From assembly GCF_004000925.1 (NCBI RefSeq), contig NZ_BIME01000007.1:1-64000 (forward strand): a stretch of DNA of 64,000 nucleotides. The letters are read 5' to 3'. Shown here piece by piece: positions 47,903 through 57,278 of this stretch (position 1 is the first letter of the stretch; each line of letters starts with the position of its first letter). The notes under the pieces were generated by a model. That model worked only from the letters and a program-made list of their open reading frames with translations. It was not told the origin of the DNA and made no database searches. This DNA is from Paenibacillus illinoisensis NBRC 15959. GTDB lineage: Bacteria; Bacillota; Bacilli; Paenibacillales; Paenibacillaceae. Both the position numbers and the translations under genes were made by a program.

Positions 47903-48031
47903 CGGACAAGCAAAAAACACAATTGCATTCTCCTTTGTTTACTCGTGGCAGTCAGAATATGTTATTATATAAGCAGAAATCAATTCGGCAGGACATGGTC
48001 CCCATGTTCATGCAGGAGCGAGGTGTCATCA

Positions 48032-48292
48032 ATGGACTCCATGGATAAGACGGTTAAATTTAATGTGAAAGCTGACGAGCAGGAAGCATCCTCCAAAGAG
48101 ATTCTTCTCACGGTGTATGATGCACTGGTGGATAAGGAGTATAATCCAATCAACCAGATTGTCGGGTATCTGATTTCGGGAGACCCTGCATACATTCCTC
48201 GTCATAACAACGCACGCAGTCTGGTCCGGAAGAAGGAGCGCGACGAGCTGATTGAAGAGCTTGTACGTTCTTATCTGGCCAATCACCGGTAA
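48032..48292 (+). CDS. IreB-family regulatory phosphoprotein (YrzL, UPF0297)
   Basis: The 86-aa protein matches the IreB/UPF0297 family: [11 protein letters not shown] with a phosphorylatable Thr near the N-terminus, then [50 protein letters not shown]. In Enterococcus IreB is a substrate of the Ser/Thr kinase IreK and affects cell-envelope stress. ATG 48032 follows GAGGTG. The order alaS-yrzL-ruvX is conserved in Firmicutes. Confidence 0.9.
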   Translation: MDSMDKTVKFNVKADEQEASSKEILLTVYDALVDKEYNPINQIVGYLISGDPAYIPRHNNARSLVRKKERDELIEELVRSYLANHR

Positions 48293-48417
48293 TGTATACC
48301 GCTTCCGCTGTGAGCAGCCATGCATGCAGCGGGAAATGAACCGACAGAAGACAGCCTGAAGCTTGAGAAGGGAAGAATCTTATCTTCCCGCACGGGCTTG
48401 AGGATGGGAGAGCATGG

Positions 48418-48834
48418 ATGAAAATATTAGGTTTGGACTATGGGGACCGAAGAATCGGAGTTGCCGTTAGTGACGCCTTCGGTTGGACTGCCCAGGGATT
48501 AGAAGTGCTTGAACGCCGCCGGGATGAAGGTGAGTTCGGTCGCATTGCTGAACTAGTGCGTGAGCACGAAATCAGCGAGATCGTTGTAGGGCTCCCCAAA
48601 AACATGAACGGCACCGTAGGGCCGCGTGGTGAAATTTGCATTGCTTTTGCCGAACGCCTGCGGGGCGAACTGAATTTACCTGTTCACCTTTGGGATGAAC
48701 GGCTGACAACCATGGCAGCAGAACGAACGCTGATTGAAGCGGATGTCAGTCGAAAAAAACGCAAGCAGGTTGTGGACAAAATGGCCGCAAGCTTGATTTT
48801 GCAAAATTATTTGGATGCGAACAGTAAAAGGTGA
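48418..48834 (+). CDS. ruvX: YqgF/RuvX, putative pre-16S rRNA nuclease
   Basis: The 138-aa RNase-H-fold protein has the metal-binding Asp in ILGLDYGDRRIGVAVSD, EIVVGLPKNMNGTVGPR and LWDERLTTMAAER, with DKMAASLILQNYL at the end. YqgF matures the 16S 5' end; a Holliday-junction role was also proposed. It follows ireB and lies 12 bases before the DUF1292 genes. Confidence 0.93.
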   Translation: MKILGLDYGDRRIGVAVSDAFGWTAQGLEVLERRRDEGEFGRIAELVREHEISEIVVGLPKNMNGTVGPRGEICIAFAERLRGELNLPVHLWDERLTTMAAERTLIEADVSRKKRKQVVDKMAASLILQNYLDANSKR

Positions 48835-48846
48835 GGGGGATCAACA

Positions 48847-49146
48847 ATGGCTGAAGATCAACTGGGTATGGAAGAAGAATCGGAGATTATTTACATCGCG
48901 GATGACGAGGGCAATGAAGAAGAATTCGAAGTCATCATGAAGTTTGAAGTAGATGGGTCGGAGGCCAAGTATATGATGGTTGCTCCGGTTGAACCTGAAG
49001 ATGGCGAAACGGATGTATATGCATTCCGTTACGAAGAAGATGGCGACGATATTAAACTTTTCGTCATCCAAGATGATGCCGAATGGGATATTGTCGAGGA
49101 GACGTTTAATACATTTTTAGCTGAAGATGAAGAGGAAGCGAACTAA
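48847..49146 (+). CDS. DUF1292 protein (YrzB-like), first copy
   Basis: A 99-aa, highly acidic protein with the DUF1292 core (EIIYIADDEGNEEEFEVIMKFEV, KYMMVAP, VYAFRYEEDGDDIKL, WDIVEETFNTFL). Function unknown; the gene always lies near ruvX in this group. It ends exactly one base before the next paralogue's ATG. Confidence 0.88.
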   Translation: MAEDQLGMEEESEIIYIADDEGNEEEFEVIMKFEVDGSEAKYMMVAPVEPEDGETDVYAFRYEEDGDDIKLFVIQDDAEWDIVEETFNTFLAEDEEEAN

Positions 49147-49461
49147 ATGACGGAATATAGCCGCAAAGACCTGAAATGGACAGATTCACTGCGTCTGGCA
49201 TTCGGTGCTCATGTTGAGCTCGAGGAAGAGAACGGTAAATCGCAACCGTATGACTTGTTGGCTGAGTTTGAAGTCCATGGTCAACAGTACGCGGTACTCC
49301 GCAGTTCATTGCGTCCTTATGACGAGGTTGAACTTCTGCGGGTATTGCCGGGAAGCGAAGACCAGATCATGCCTGAGTTAGTTACGATTGATGATGACGA
49401 AGAATGGGAGAACATCTCGGAACTGTACGATGAATGTACCCTCCCGATTGACGAAGATTAA
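49147..49461 (+). CDS. DUF1292-like protein, second divergent copy
   Basis: A 104-aa acidic protein that starts on the base after the previous stop codon. The shared plan (LLAEFEVHGQQYAVLRS, DDDEEWENISELYDEC) marks it as a diverged DUF1292 paralogue. Its ribosome binding site (GAAGAGGAAG) lies within the previous gene, so translation is coupled. B. subtilis has a single yrzB here. No function known. Confidence 0.75.
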   Translation: MTEYSRKDLKWTDSLRLAFGAHVELEEENGKSQPYDLLAEFEVHGQQYAVLRSSLRPYDEVELLRVLPGSEDQIMPELVTIDDDEEWENISELYDECTLPIDED

Positions 49462-49486
49462 CCAGCTTCAAATTGAAGAAACCGGA

Positions 49487-49510
49487 AGGGCGGAGAAGTC
49501 CGCTCTTTTT
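49487..49510 (+). terminator. Terminator after the DUF1292 pair
   Basis: AGGGCGGA pairs with TCCGCTCT around GAAG, then T residues. mltG starts 27 bases later, so it may be a partial (processive) stop. Confidence 0.6.
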
Positions 49511-49536
49511 GGTTGTGTAAAGGAGTTGTGTCTTTT

Positions 49537-50577
49537 TTGAAAGGGAAAGTCATATTAGTCATTCTGCTTATCCTTGTAATTGTGGCCGGAGGGGCAGGTG
49601 CTGCAGTCTGGAACATGATGCGACCTGTTTCGGATTCGGCAGAACCGGTTGTATTCGAGATCAAAAGCGGATCTGGAACATCGCAAATTGCGGATCAGCT
49701 TGAGCAAGAGGGACTGATTCGAAGTGGTCTAGCTTTTAAAGGGTATTTGAAGTGGAAGAACCAAGGATCGAGTTTTATGGCAGGTACATATTCCATGAAG
49801 CCTGGCGTGTCATACGATGAGATTATTACCAAGCTGAACAGCGGTGAAGTTGTACCGGAAGAAATGGTGAAGTTTACGATTCCTGAAGGATATACTGTAC
49901 TGCAAATGGCAGATAAATTGTCTGCAGAAGGTGTCGTAGAGCGTGAAGAATTCATCAAGCTGGCGAATGATCCGTCTTCCTTCGATGTCGATATCATTAA
50001 GGATATTCCTGTGGATGAAGAACTTCGTTACGCTTTGGAGGGATACTTGTTCCCTGAAACCTATGAGCTCAAAAAGGGCAGCTCCACCCATGACGTCATG
50101 CAGCGAATGCTTGAAGAATTTCAGACCAAAATCAATACCATACCGGATCTGGATTCCAAACTGAAAGCCCGTAATCTCTCTTTGCATGAGCTGCTTACGA
50201 TCGCTTCCCTTGTGGAGCGAGAAGTTGTGGTGGATGAGGAACGTGCTCTGGTTGCAGGCGTTATTGATAACCGGATCAAGCAGGACATGAAGCTGGAGAT
50301 TGATGCAACCGTTCAATATTTACTGGACAAGCCGAAGGCACGATTATTGTTCAAAGACTTGAAGGTGCAGAGTCCATATAATTCGTATCTCAACAAGGGA
50401 CTGCCGCCAGGGCCAATTGCAAGCCCGAGTTTGGAGTCTATTGAGGCTGCTCTGGCACCGGAAGCTTCAGACTACCTGTTCTATGTTACGAAGAAGGATG
50501 GTTCATCCGGGCACCTGTTTGCCAAAACGTATAAGGAACATCAGCAAAATATAGCCAAAAGTAAGGCTGCGCAATAA
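49537..50577 (+). CDS. mltG: Endolytic transglycosylase MltG
   Basis: MltG cleaves nascent glycan strands and acts as a terminase of peptidoglycan polymerisation. The 346-aa protein has one N-terminal membrane helix (VILVILLILVIVAGGAGAAVW), a LysM-like region (TIPEGYTVLQMADKL) and the YceG catalytic domain. The catalytic Glu lies in ELLTIASLVEREV, with INSTEAD-typical NSYLNKGLPPGPIASPS at the end of the cleft. TTG 49537 lies 11 bases after AAAGGAG; GTG 49528 is closer but too near. It equals B. subtilis yrrL. Confidence 0.93.
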   Translation: MKGKVILVILLILVIVAGGAGAAVWNMMRPVSDSAEPVVFEIKSGSGTSQIADQLEQEGLIRSGLAFKGYLKWKNQGSSFMAGTYSMKPGVSYDEIITKLNSGEVVPEEMVKFTIPEGYTVLQMADKLSAEGVVEREEFIKLANDPSSFDVDIIKDIPVDEELRYALEGYLFPETYELKKGSSTHDVMQRMLEEFQTKINTIPDLDSKLKARNLSLHELLTIASLVEREVVVDEERALVAGVIDNRIKQDMKLEIDATVQYLLDKPKARLLFKDLKVQSPYNSYLNKGLPPGPIASPSLESIEAALAPEASDYLFYVTKKDGSSGHLFAKTYKEHQQNIAKSKAAQ

Positions 50578-50592
50578 GCGGAGGGGATGTAT

Positions 50593-51522
50593 ATGAGTAA
50601 GAAACATGAACTGCTGGTTACGGCAGCAAATGTAAACGAAGCAGAAGTACTGCTCCAGGCCGGAGCAGATGCCTTGTTAATTGGGGATGATCGCTTCGGC
50701 ATGCGTTTACCCGGCAGTTTCACTGTGGAAGAGACAGCCGAAGTGGTTGCCCTTGCTGCCAAACATCAGGCTCGTGTCTATGTATCCATGAATAACTTGA
50801 TGTCCAACGAGCTGTTGAAGGAGCTCCCTGAGTATGTTCAGGCTCTGGGCAGCATTGGGGTTCATGCCGTGGAATTTAACGATCCATCCGTGCTGGCTGC
50901 GATTAGGGAGTATGCTCCCCATATTCAGCTGCACTGGAATGCGGAGATGACTTCAACGAACTACGCAACGGCCAACTATTGGGGCAACAAAGGTGCCAGT
51001 CGTGTTGTACTCGCCAGAGAGCTGAACATGGATGAGCTGACAGAGATGGTTCCTTTTCTAAAAGTTGAAGCTCAGGTCCAGGTGCATGGCATGACGAATA
51101 TTTATCATTCCAAACGCAGTCTGGTCCAAAGTTATATGGCTCATCAGGGGCGCCCGGTAGAGGGGCACCTTGGTAAAGAGCGCGGGCTATTTCTGATTGA
51201 GGCAGAACGCCGGGATGAGAAATTCCCGATTTATGAAGATGTCAACGGTACGCACATTATGAGCTCTGAAGATATTTGCATTTTGGAGGATCTACATCTG
51301 TTGATGGAGGCAGGTGTTCATAGCTTCAAGATTGAAGGTATTCTCAAACCGCTGGTTTATAATGAGGCTGTTGTCCGGGCTTACCGGAGGGCTATTGATT
51401 GTTATGCAGCAGATGCGGATGCATATGCTTTTTCGGATGAGTGGCTGGATGAGGTCCGCCAATTGCAGGATCCTGAACGGGAGCTGTCATTTGGCTTTTT
51501 CTACAAAGAACAGGTGTATTAA
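50593..51522 (+). CDS. trhP1: U32-family tRNA hydroxylation protein TrhP1 (YrrN-like)
   Basis: The 309-aa protein, equal in length to B. subtilis YrrN, has the U32 barrel features: ELLVTAANVNEAEVLLQAGADALLIG, the VQVHGMTNIYHSKR segment and SSEDICILEDLHLLMEAGVHSFKIEG. With TrhP2 it is required for prephenate-dependent 5-hydroxylation of U34 in tRNA. ATG 50593 follows GGAGGGG by six bases. It lies 15 bases after mltG; the methyltransferase trmR found here in B. subtilis is absent. Confidence 0.88.
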   Translation: MSKKHELLVTAANVNEAEVLLQAGADALLIGDDRFGMRLPGSFTVEETAEVVALAAKHQARVYVSMNNLMSNELLKELPEYVQALGSIGVHAVEFNDPSVLAAIREYAPHIQLHWNAEMTSTNYATANYWGNKGASRVVLARELNMDELTEMVPFLKVEAQVQVHGMTNIYHSKRSLVQSYMAHQGRPVEGHLGKERGLFLIEAERRDEKFPIYEDVNGTHIMSSEDICILEDLHLLMEAGVHSFKIEGILKPLVYNEAVVRAYRRAIDCYAADADAYAFSDEWLDEVRQLQDPERELSFGFFYKEQVY

Positions 51523-51539
51523 TAGACGAGGTGAACGAA

Positions 51540-52868
51540 ATGGAAACAATGGCGGTACAGCGGAAGTTCTCGGGTAAACGTAACCGTCTGGACAAACCGG
51601 AGCTTCTTGCTCCGGCGGGCAATCTGGAAAAACTCAAATTTGCGATTCATTATGGCGCAGACGCTGTGTATATTGGCGGACAGGCCTATGGACTTCGTTC
51701 CAATGCAGACAACTTCAGCTTTGAGGAAATGCGTGAAGGTGTGGAATTTGCGAGTAAATACGGCGCCAAGGTATTTGTGGCTACCAATATCTATGCACAC
51801 AATGAAGACATTGAAGGCATTGAGGCATATTTGCAAAACCTGTACAATGCGGGTATCGCAGCCGTGATCGTGGCGGACCCGGCGATTATTGAAGTCGCTC
51901 AGCGTGCTGTACCCGGCCTTGAGGTGCACCTAAGTACGCAGCAATCTACACTGAACTGGCAAGCCGTGAAGTTCTGGAAAGACGAGGGGCTCCCGCGAGT
52001 GGTTCTGGGGCGTGAAACCAGCTTCGAGGAGATCGAAGAGATCAAGGCGAATGTCGATATCGAGATTGAAGCGTTCATTCATGGGGCAATGTGTTCCTCC
52101 TATTCGGGACGCTGTGTACTCTCCAATCACTTTACAGATCGGGATTCCAACCGGGGGGGCTGCTGCCAATCCTGCCGCTGGAAGTATGATTTGTTTGAGG
52201 ATGCCAGAGAAGACGCGGTGTGGGTAAGCGAGGAAGAAATGCAGATGCAGGCCCCGGCACCTTTCAAACTGGGTGAGAACCAGCTGCCCCTGTTCCAGGA
52301 ACAGGATAATTCGTTCTCCATGGGATCGAAAGATCTGTGCATGATCGGTCATATCCCCGAGTTGATTGATGTGGGTGTGGACAGCTTTAAAATTGAGGGC
52401 CGTATGAAGTCCATTCACTATGTGGCTACTGTTGTGAACGTATATCGTCAAGCGATCGATGCTTACATGGCTGATCCGGAAAACTATGTGTTGAAGCCGG
52501 AATGGGTCGAAGAGATGAATAAGGCTGCCAACCGTCCGTTAAACACCGGATTTTTCTACGATACACCGGACCATGAGGATCACATCTATGAGCCGGAAGA
52601 AAAAGCAGTTCCTTATGACTTCGCCGGATTGGTTATGGACTATGATGCAGCTACAGGAATGGCCACCATTCAGCAGCGGAATCATTTCAAGCCTGGACAA
52701 GAGATCGAATTTTTCGGTCCAAACGGCACCTTTTTCAAACAGGTTGTAGGTGAAATTCAGGATGAAGAAGGCAATGTACTGGACGCAGCAAGACACCCAT
52801 TGCAGTTGATCAAAATGAAAGTAGACCAGCCTGTATCTTATTTTGATATGATGAGAAAAAAGAAATAG
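51540..52868 (+). CDS. trhP2: U32-family tRNA hydroxylation protein TrhP2 (YrrO-like)
   Basis: The 442-aa U32 protein has the start KPELLAPAGNLEKLKFAIHY and the signature IEAFIHGAMCSSYSGRCVLS. The cysteines of MCSSYSGRC and GGCCQSC probably bind an iron-sulfur cluster. DLCMIGHIPELIDVGVDSFKIEGRMKS follows, then a C-terminal beta-barrel domain that TrhP1 lacks. ATG 51540 follows GAGGTG. It forms an operon with trhP1 and mltG, closed by a terminator. Confidence 0.9.
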   Translation: METMAVQRKFSGKRNRLDKPELLAPAGNLEKLKFAIHYGADAVYIGGQAYGLRSNADNFSFEEMREGVEFASKYGAKVFVATNIYAHNEDIEGIEAYLQNLYNAGIAAVIVADPAIIEVAQRAVPGLEVHLSTQQSTLNWQAVKFWKDEGLPRVVLGRETSFEEIEEIKANVDIEIEAFIHGAMCSSYSGRCVLSNHFTDRDSNRGGCCQSCRWKYDLFEDAREDAVWVSEEEMQMQAPAPFKLGENQLPLFQEQDNSFSMGSKDLCMIGHIPELIDVGVDSFKIEGRMKSIHYVATVVNVYRQAIDAYMADPENYVLKPEWVEEMNKAANRPLNTGFFYDTPDHEDHIYEPEEKAVPYDFAGLVMDYDAATGMATIQQRNHFKPGQEIEFFGPNGTFFKQVVGEIQDEEGNVLDAARHPLQLIKMKVDQPVSYFDMMRKKK

Positions 52869-52937
52869 GTTAAATGGCCTATCAACAACAAAATTGTGTT
52901 ATGAATTAACAATATGTTGTTATGAATCTAATGATTT

Positions 52938-52974
52938 AGCCCTCCGTATATCGGTATATGGGGGGCTTTTTTTT
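52938..52974 (+). terminator. Terminator after trhP2
   Basis: AGCCCTCCGTATA pairs with TATATGGGGGGCT (one unpaired or wobble position) and eight T residues follow. Confidence 0.85.
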
Positions 52975-53103
52975 ATAGAAAAATAGGAAAAAAGTTGCAA
53001 AATATTTTTTAAAAACAAAAGGGGAAAGGGGAAAACTGTCGAATATTACATATTTATAGGGGAGAGAAAGAAAAACAACTAGCAAAATGGCAGGTGAATG
53101 GGA

Positions 53104-55338
53104 TTGGTTCAAAAGAAGCAGAAGGACAGTGGGGAAAAGGTGAAGAAACCAGTGAAGGAAAAAAAACCGAGAGAGCAAAAGTTTAAGAAATTGAGCTTCT
53201 TCAAAAGCAAGACGGAAAAACCATCGAACAAGAAGCCATTTAAGCTGGATTGGAGAAAGATCCAGTGGAATAAGATGGGAGGGACAACGTTAACTCAGAT
53301 CAGGAAGGCAAATCCGGTTAAATCGGTAGGAGTCAAACTATTCTTAATCTTTTTTGCGGGGATTATGATTTTTGTTATTAGTTTGGGTCTATTGTCCTAC
53401 TCGAAAGCCAAAAACACCATTGAGGAAAATGCCTCCCGGGCAAACCAGGAAACGATTGATCAAACCAAAGAAAAAATGGATATCATTCTGGAGCGTTTTG
53501 TGGATACGTCAACCCAGATCTTCTTTGATCCGGAAATGCAATCCTTGTTGCAAAACATGTCTAATAAGGATCTTACAGCGTATGATATGTTTATCAATTC
53601 AAGCTCCATCAATAAACAGCTATCAAACGTTGCTTTTACAAATAAATCTATGGAAGCGATTTATTTGGTGCCGACAGATGATTCCAAGTCTACTATGGGA
53701 ACGGGGAGCAGCAGTGCTTCCATGGGTGATATTCGCAGCGAAGCTTGGTATAACGAGATAGTGCAGTCCGGTGGATATCGCTGGCTCCCAACAGAAATTA
53801 AAGAAGACGGAAGTGCGCCAACGTTCCGAATTGCCCGTTCCATGAAAAACCTGCAGGGGACAAACCAATCATATGTCTTGGTGATTGAGTTGAAACTGGA
53901 AGTTTTGGAGGAACAGTTGAAATCGCTTAATCTGGGAGAGGGAGCTGTAATTCAGCTCATTGCTCCGGATAAAAAAGTTGTTGCCTCAACGATTGCTGAC
54001 GGCACAGGTAAGGAAACGGAACTCGCTTTTTATGGTGAATTGACTGAACAGACAGGCAGTACCAATGCAGCGTATGCAGTTGATGGAAAATCTACCGATA
54101 TGCTTGTAGTTTACAGTACGATGGAAACATCGGATTGGAAGTTGATTGGAATGGTACCTACTTCGATGCTGGTTAAGGATGCCAAAGGCATTTTGACACT
54201 GACATTGTGGATGGCATTGGTTGACGCAGCAATTGCAGTATTGATTGGGGTATGGATGGTACGCATGATTGCCCGTCCGCTTGGAAGATTGAAAGACCTC
54301 ATGCAGGAAGGGGCCAAAGGAAATCTAAAGGTACGTACACCATTTACTTCCAAAGATGAAATTGGTCAATTGTCAGCCGCCTTCAATCTGATGATGGAAC
54401 AGATCACGAAGCTGGTTGAGCAAACAAATCGTTCCGCACAGGAAGTGCTGGATACCGCTTCCGAGCTAAGCAATGCATCCAAGAAGACGGCCATTTCTGC
54501 ATCGGAGATTGCAGTAGCAACGGAAGAGATTGCTGGTGGTGCAAGCAGCCTGGCTACGGAAGCCGAGCGTGGTAATGAGTTGACTGATAATATCTCACGT
54601 CAGATGCAGAGCGTTGTAGCCGCGAACGAGGAGATGGGCCAATCCGCCCGTCATGTCGAGCAGTCCAGTGAGACAGGCACACAGCACTTGAATCAGTTAA
54701 TGACGAAGACGCAGAAGACCGAAGAGATGATCGGTGCTCTGGTGAACAAGGTGGACTCCCTGAAAGAGAGTACATCGTCCGTTCTGAAGGTTCTGGATGT
54801 GCTCCAGAATATTACGAAGCAGACGAATATTCTGTCACTGAATGCCACCATTGAAGCAGCACGTGCCGGTGCAGCCGGACGCGGATTCATGGTTGTTGCT
54901 GGTGAGGTTCGTCAACTCGCCGAGCAATCCAGACAGTCCATTGACATGGTGGGCGAGATTACCGATAAAATCATGCATGAGATGAACGAAACGGTGGCCG
55001 CATTGTCCAATGTCAATCCTTTATTCCGGGAGCAAATGGATGCCGTTAAAGATACCAATGTGATCTTTGCTTCGGTTCAAGAGCAGATGGGGGCATTTGT
55101 AGAGAAGCTGGGCATGGTAACGGACTCCATTGGGGATCTGAGCAAGTCTCAAGGTACATTGTCTGAGGCGATGAGTAATGTAAGCGCAGTCGCCGAGGAA
55201 TCCTCTGCAACCTCTGAAGAAGTGGCTTCCTTGAGCAGCGAGCAGCAGAATATCAGCAACCAGTTGGTGAACTTGTCCGATAAGCTGGAGAATGTATCCA
55301 CTGAACTGAAAAATACACTGTCACGCTTTACGGTATAA
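53104..55338 (+). CDS. Methyl-accepting chemotaxis protein with long basic N-terminal tail
   Basis: A 744-aa chemoreceptor. Order: a Lys-rich cytoplasmic tail of about 80 residues, helix 1 ([21 protein letters not shown]), an extracellular Cache-like sensor domain of about 260 residues, and helix 2 ([19 protein letters not shown]). HAMP follows, then the signalling hairpin with [40 protein letters not shown]. The ligand is unknown. TTG 53104 is seven bases after AGGTG; ATG 53098 is an alternative. The tail is unusual, since most chemoreceptors start within some 10 residues of helix 1. Downstream lies a terminator. Confidence 0.9.
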   Translation: MVQKKQKDSGEKVKKPVKEKKPREQKFKKLSFFKSKTEKPSNKKPFKLDWRKIQWNKMGGTTLTQIRKANPVKSVGVKLFLIFFAGIMIFVISLGLLSYSKAKNTIEENASRANQETIDQTKEKMDIILERFVDTSTQIFFDPEMQSLLQNMSNKDLTAYDMFINSSSINKQLSNVAFTNKSMEAIYLVPTDDSKSTMGTGSSSASMGDIRSEAWYNEIVQSGGYRWLPTEIKEDGSAPTFRIARSMKNLQGTNQSYVLVIELKLEVLEEQLKSLNLGEGAVIQLIAPDKKVVASTIADGTGKETELAFYGELTEQTGSTNAAYAVDGKSTDMLVVYSTMETSDWKLIGMVPTSMLVKDAKGILTLTLWMALVDAAIAVLIGVWMVRMIARPLGRLKDLMQEGAKGNLKVRTPFTSKDEIGQLSAAFNLMMEQITKLVEQTNRSAQEVLDTASELSNASKKTAISASEIAVATEEIAGGASSLATEAERGNELTDNISRQMQSVVAANEEMGQSARHVEQSSETGTQHLNQLMTKTQKTEEMIGALVNKVDSLKESTSSVLKVLDVLQNITKQTNILSLNATIEAARAGAAGRGFMVVAGEVRQLAEQSRQSIDMVGEITDKIMHEMNETVAALSNVNPLFREQMDAVKDTNVIFASVQEQMGAFVEKLGMVTDSIGDLSKSQGTLSEAMSNVSAVAEESSATSEEVASLSSEQQNISNQLVNLSDKLENVSTELKNTLSRFTV

Positions 55339-55364
55339 TCAAATACAAAAATCGTGAAATCTTC

Positions 55365-55405
55365 AACAAACCTGTTCCTTTTCTGGAGCAGGTTTGTTGC
55401 TGTTT
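55365..55405 (+). terminator. Terminator after the chemoreceptor gene
   Basis: AACAAACCTGTTCC pairs with GGAGCAGGTTTGTT (one wobble), then an interrupted T tract. Confidence 0.7.
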
Positions 55406-55469
55406 TCCGGATAATTCCAGCTAGGAAGAAGCATACTATGCAGAAAAATGAAGAAGGGGATAAGGAAGC

Positions 55470-57278
55470 ATGCGTGTACAACTAAAAAGAAGAATATATA
55501 TTGGTTGTGTCTTCCTGACCGTCATTTTTGCAATCCTTATCCTTCGTCTCGGGTGGATTCAGATGGTTCAGGTGAATCGAGTCATGCCGGGATTCCAGCG
55601 AACGGTTCGTGAGATGTCTGTTTTGCAGCGTGAACGGGGCGTTATGCTTGATTCAGGTCGAGGACAAATCACAGATCGTAAGGGAAAATCACTGACAGGA
55701 AGCCTGCAGTGGGGAGTTGTGCTTTTTCCGCACTCTGGACATAGGCATGTCCAATCCCTGATGAATACAACAAACGTCAGATTGAAGCGGCTGGCAGCCA
55801 TACTACATACGGATACAACACACCTAATTAAAGAGTGGGAGCAGGGAGACGCCCCTCATTTCTGGACAGCAGGCACGCATCAACCCATGGTATTGGACAA
55901 GGCCCAACTAGCAAAACTTCAGGAATTCGAAGGAGATGGAGCCAGCGTATACCCCGTGATGTCACGTTATGACGAGAGCCGTACAGGAAGGCAATGGTTA
56001 GGTTACCTGGCTGAACAACCTGAAGTTCTGAGCATGAGAGATCAACATACAGTTGAAGTGAAACAACCTTTTGCGCTGAAGTCGGGTGCAGCTGGACTGG
56101 AAAGGACGCTGGATCCCCTATTGATGGGCATGGGGCCAACCCTGCTGACTCGAATGGTTACTGGCACAGGAGAGGTTATTCCCGAATATGAACCAAGGGT
56201 AATTGCCCCGAGAAATAGTCACTATCCTTTAAAGGTAGAGACCACAGTCGATACAGAAATACAGCAAAGAGTAGAACGGATTGCTGAGGACGCGGGTATG
56301 GAAGAGGGGGCGATTGTTGTACTGGATACGGCAAATGCAGATGTACGCGCAATGGTCTCAGTTCCATTTTACGATCCGCTGCATGTGGATCCATCCAACT
56401 CCTCCTGGGCGAATCGGGCTGTGCAGAGTGCTGTACCTGGATCGATATTCAAAATGGTTACGGCGGCAGCAGCTCTGGAATCACAAGCTGTTTCAACCAA
56501 AGAAACCTTTCATTGTGGCGGAGAATGGGGAAAGTATGGGTTATCCTGCTGGAAAGAACAAGGACATGGTGATCTGAAGCTGGAACAGGGCTTCGCTGAG
56601 TCCTGTAATATTGTTTTTGCCGAAACAGCCCGCCGCCTCAGTATGGAGCAATTGGAGCGAACTGCCGATGCTTTGGGCTTGGCACGGACCATCGGCTGGG
56701 AGAAGAAGGATGTGGCCGGAATGCCGGTGCTGCGTCATTTTGATCACGAAGATGCAGGGCGTGTACGTACAACAACAGTTTCCTCAGAGGATGAAGGAGC
56801 CCGGGTACAGACAGCCATTGGTCAGCGAGATACCCGCGTATCCCCGTTACAGGCAGCGAATCTGATTGTGACCCTGCTTCATGATGGCCGAGTTCACGCG
56901 CCTCGGCTTGTGCAGCGTATCCGATATGCGGATGGTGATGTGATGCTTGAAATGCCTCCGCATGATTCGCCTTCACAAGCCGGTCAGATCTCTTCCGCAA
57001 CTTCTCACCAACTTCTGAGATGGATGCGTAAGGTGGTAACGGATGGAACCGGAAAAACCCTGCAGCATGCGCGGTGGCACGTTGCAGGGAAGTCAGGTAC
57101 CGCCCAGGTGGAGCAGAAAGGACGGAAACGCAATCATCAATGGTTTATCGGGTATGGCCCGGTAGAGCAGCCTCGATATGCAGTTGCTGTTTTGGTCCAG
57201 AATGTAGCACCAGGCGGACACCACCAGGCTACAGATATCTTTCGCCGTGTGATGGATTACTTGGCCGAATCTTCCTGA
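55470..57278 (+). CDS. pbpI: Class B penicillin-binding protein (PbpI/SpoVD-like transpeptidase)
   Basis: The 602-aa protein has one N-terminal membrane helix (IYIGCVFLTVIFAILILRLGW), a dimerisation domain (RERGVMLDSGRGQITDRKG) and a transpeptidase domain. The catalytic SxxK is in PGSIFKMVTAAAAL (about residue 325), SxN in ESCNIVF, and KSG in AGKSGTAQ. It cross-links peptidoglycan. Length and location resemble B. subtilis yrrR (pbpI), which lies downstream of the yrrNO genes. Its last 22 bases overlap the end of the convergent AI-2E-type gene. Confidence 0.85.
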   Translation: MRVQLKRRIYIGCVFLTVIFAILILRLGWIQMVQVNRVMPGFQRTVREMSVLQRERGVMLDSGRGQITDRKGKSLTGSLQWGVVLFPHSGHRHVQSLMNTTNVRLKRLAAILHTDTTHLIKEWEQGDAPHFWTAGTHQPMVLDKAQLAKLQEFEGDGASVYPVMSRYDESRTGRQWLGYLAEQPEVLSMRDQHTVEVKQPFALKSGAAGLERTLDPLLMGMGPTLLTRMVTGTGEVIPEYEPRVIAPRNSHYPLKVETTVDTEIQQRVERIAEDAGMEEGAIVVLDTANADVRAMVSVPFYDPLHVDPSNSSWANRAVQSAVPGSIFKMVTAAAALESQAVSTKETFHCGGEWGKYGLSCWKEQGHGDLKLEQGFAESCNIVFAETARRLSMEQLERTADALGLARTIGWEKKDVAGMPVLRHFDHEDAGRVRTTTVSSEDEGARVQTAIGQRDTRVSPLQAANLIVTLLHDGRVHAPRLVQRIRYADGDVMLEMPPHDSPSQAGQISSATSHQLLRWMRKVVTDGTGKTLQHARWHVAGKSGTAQVEQKGRKRNHQWFIGYGPVEQPRYAVAVLVQNVAPGGHHQATDIFRRVMDYLAESS

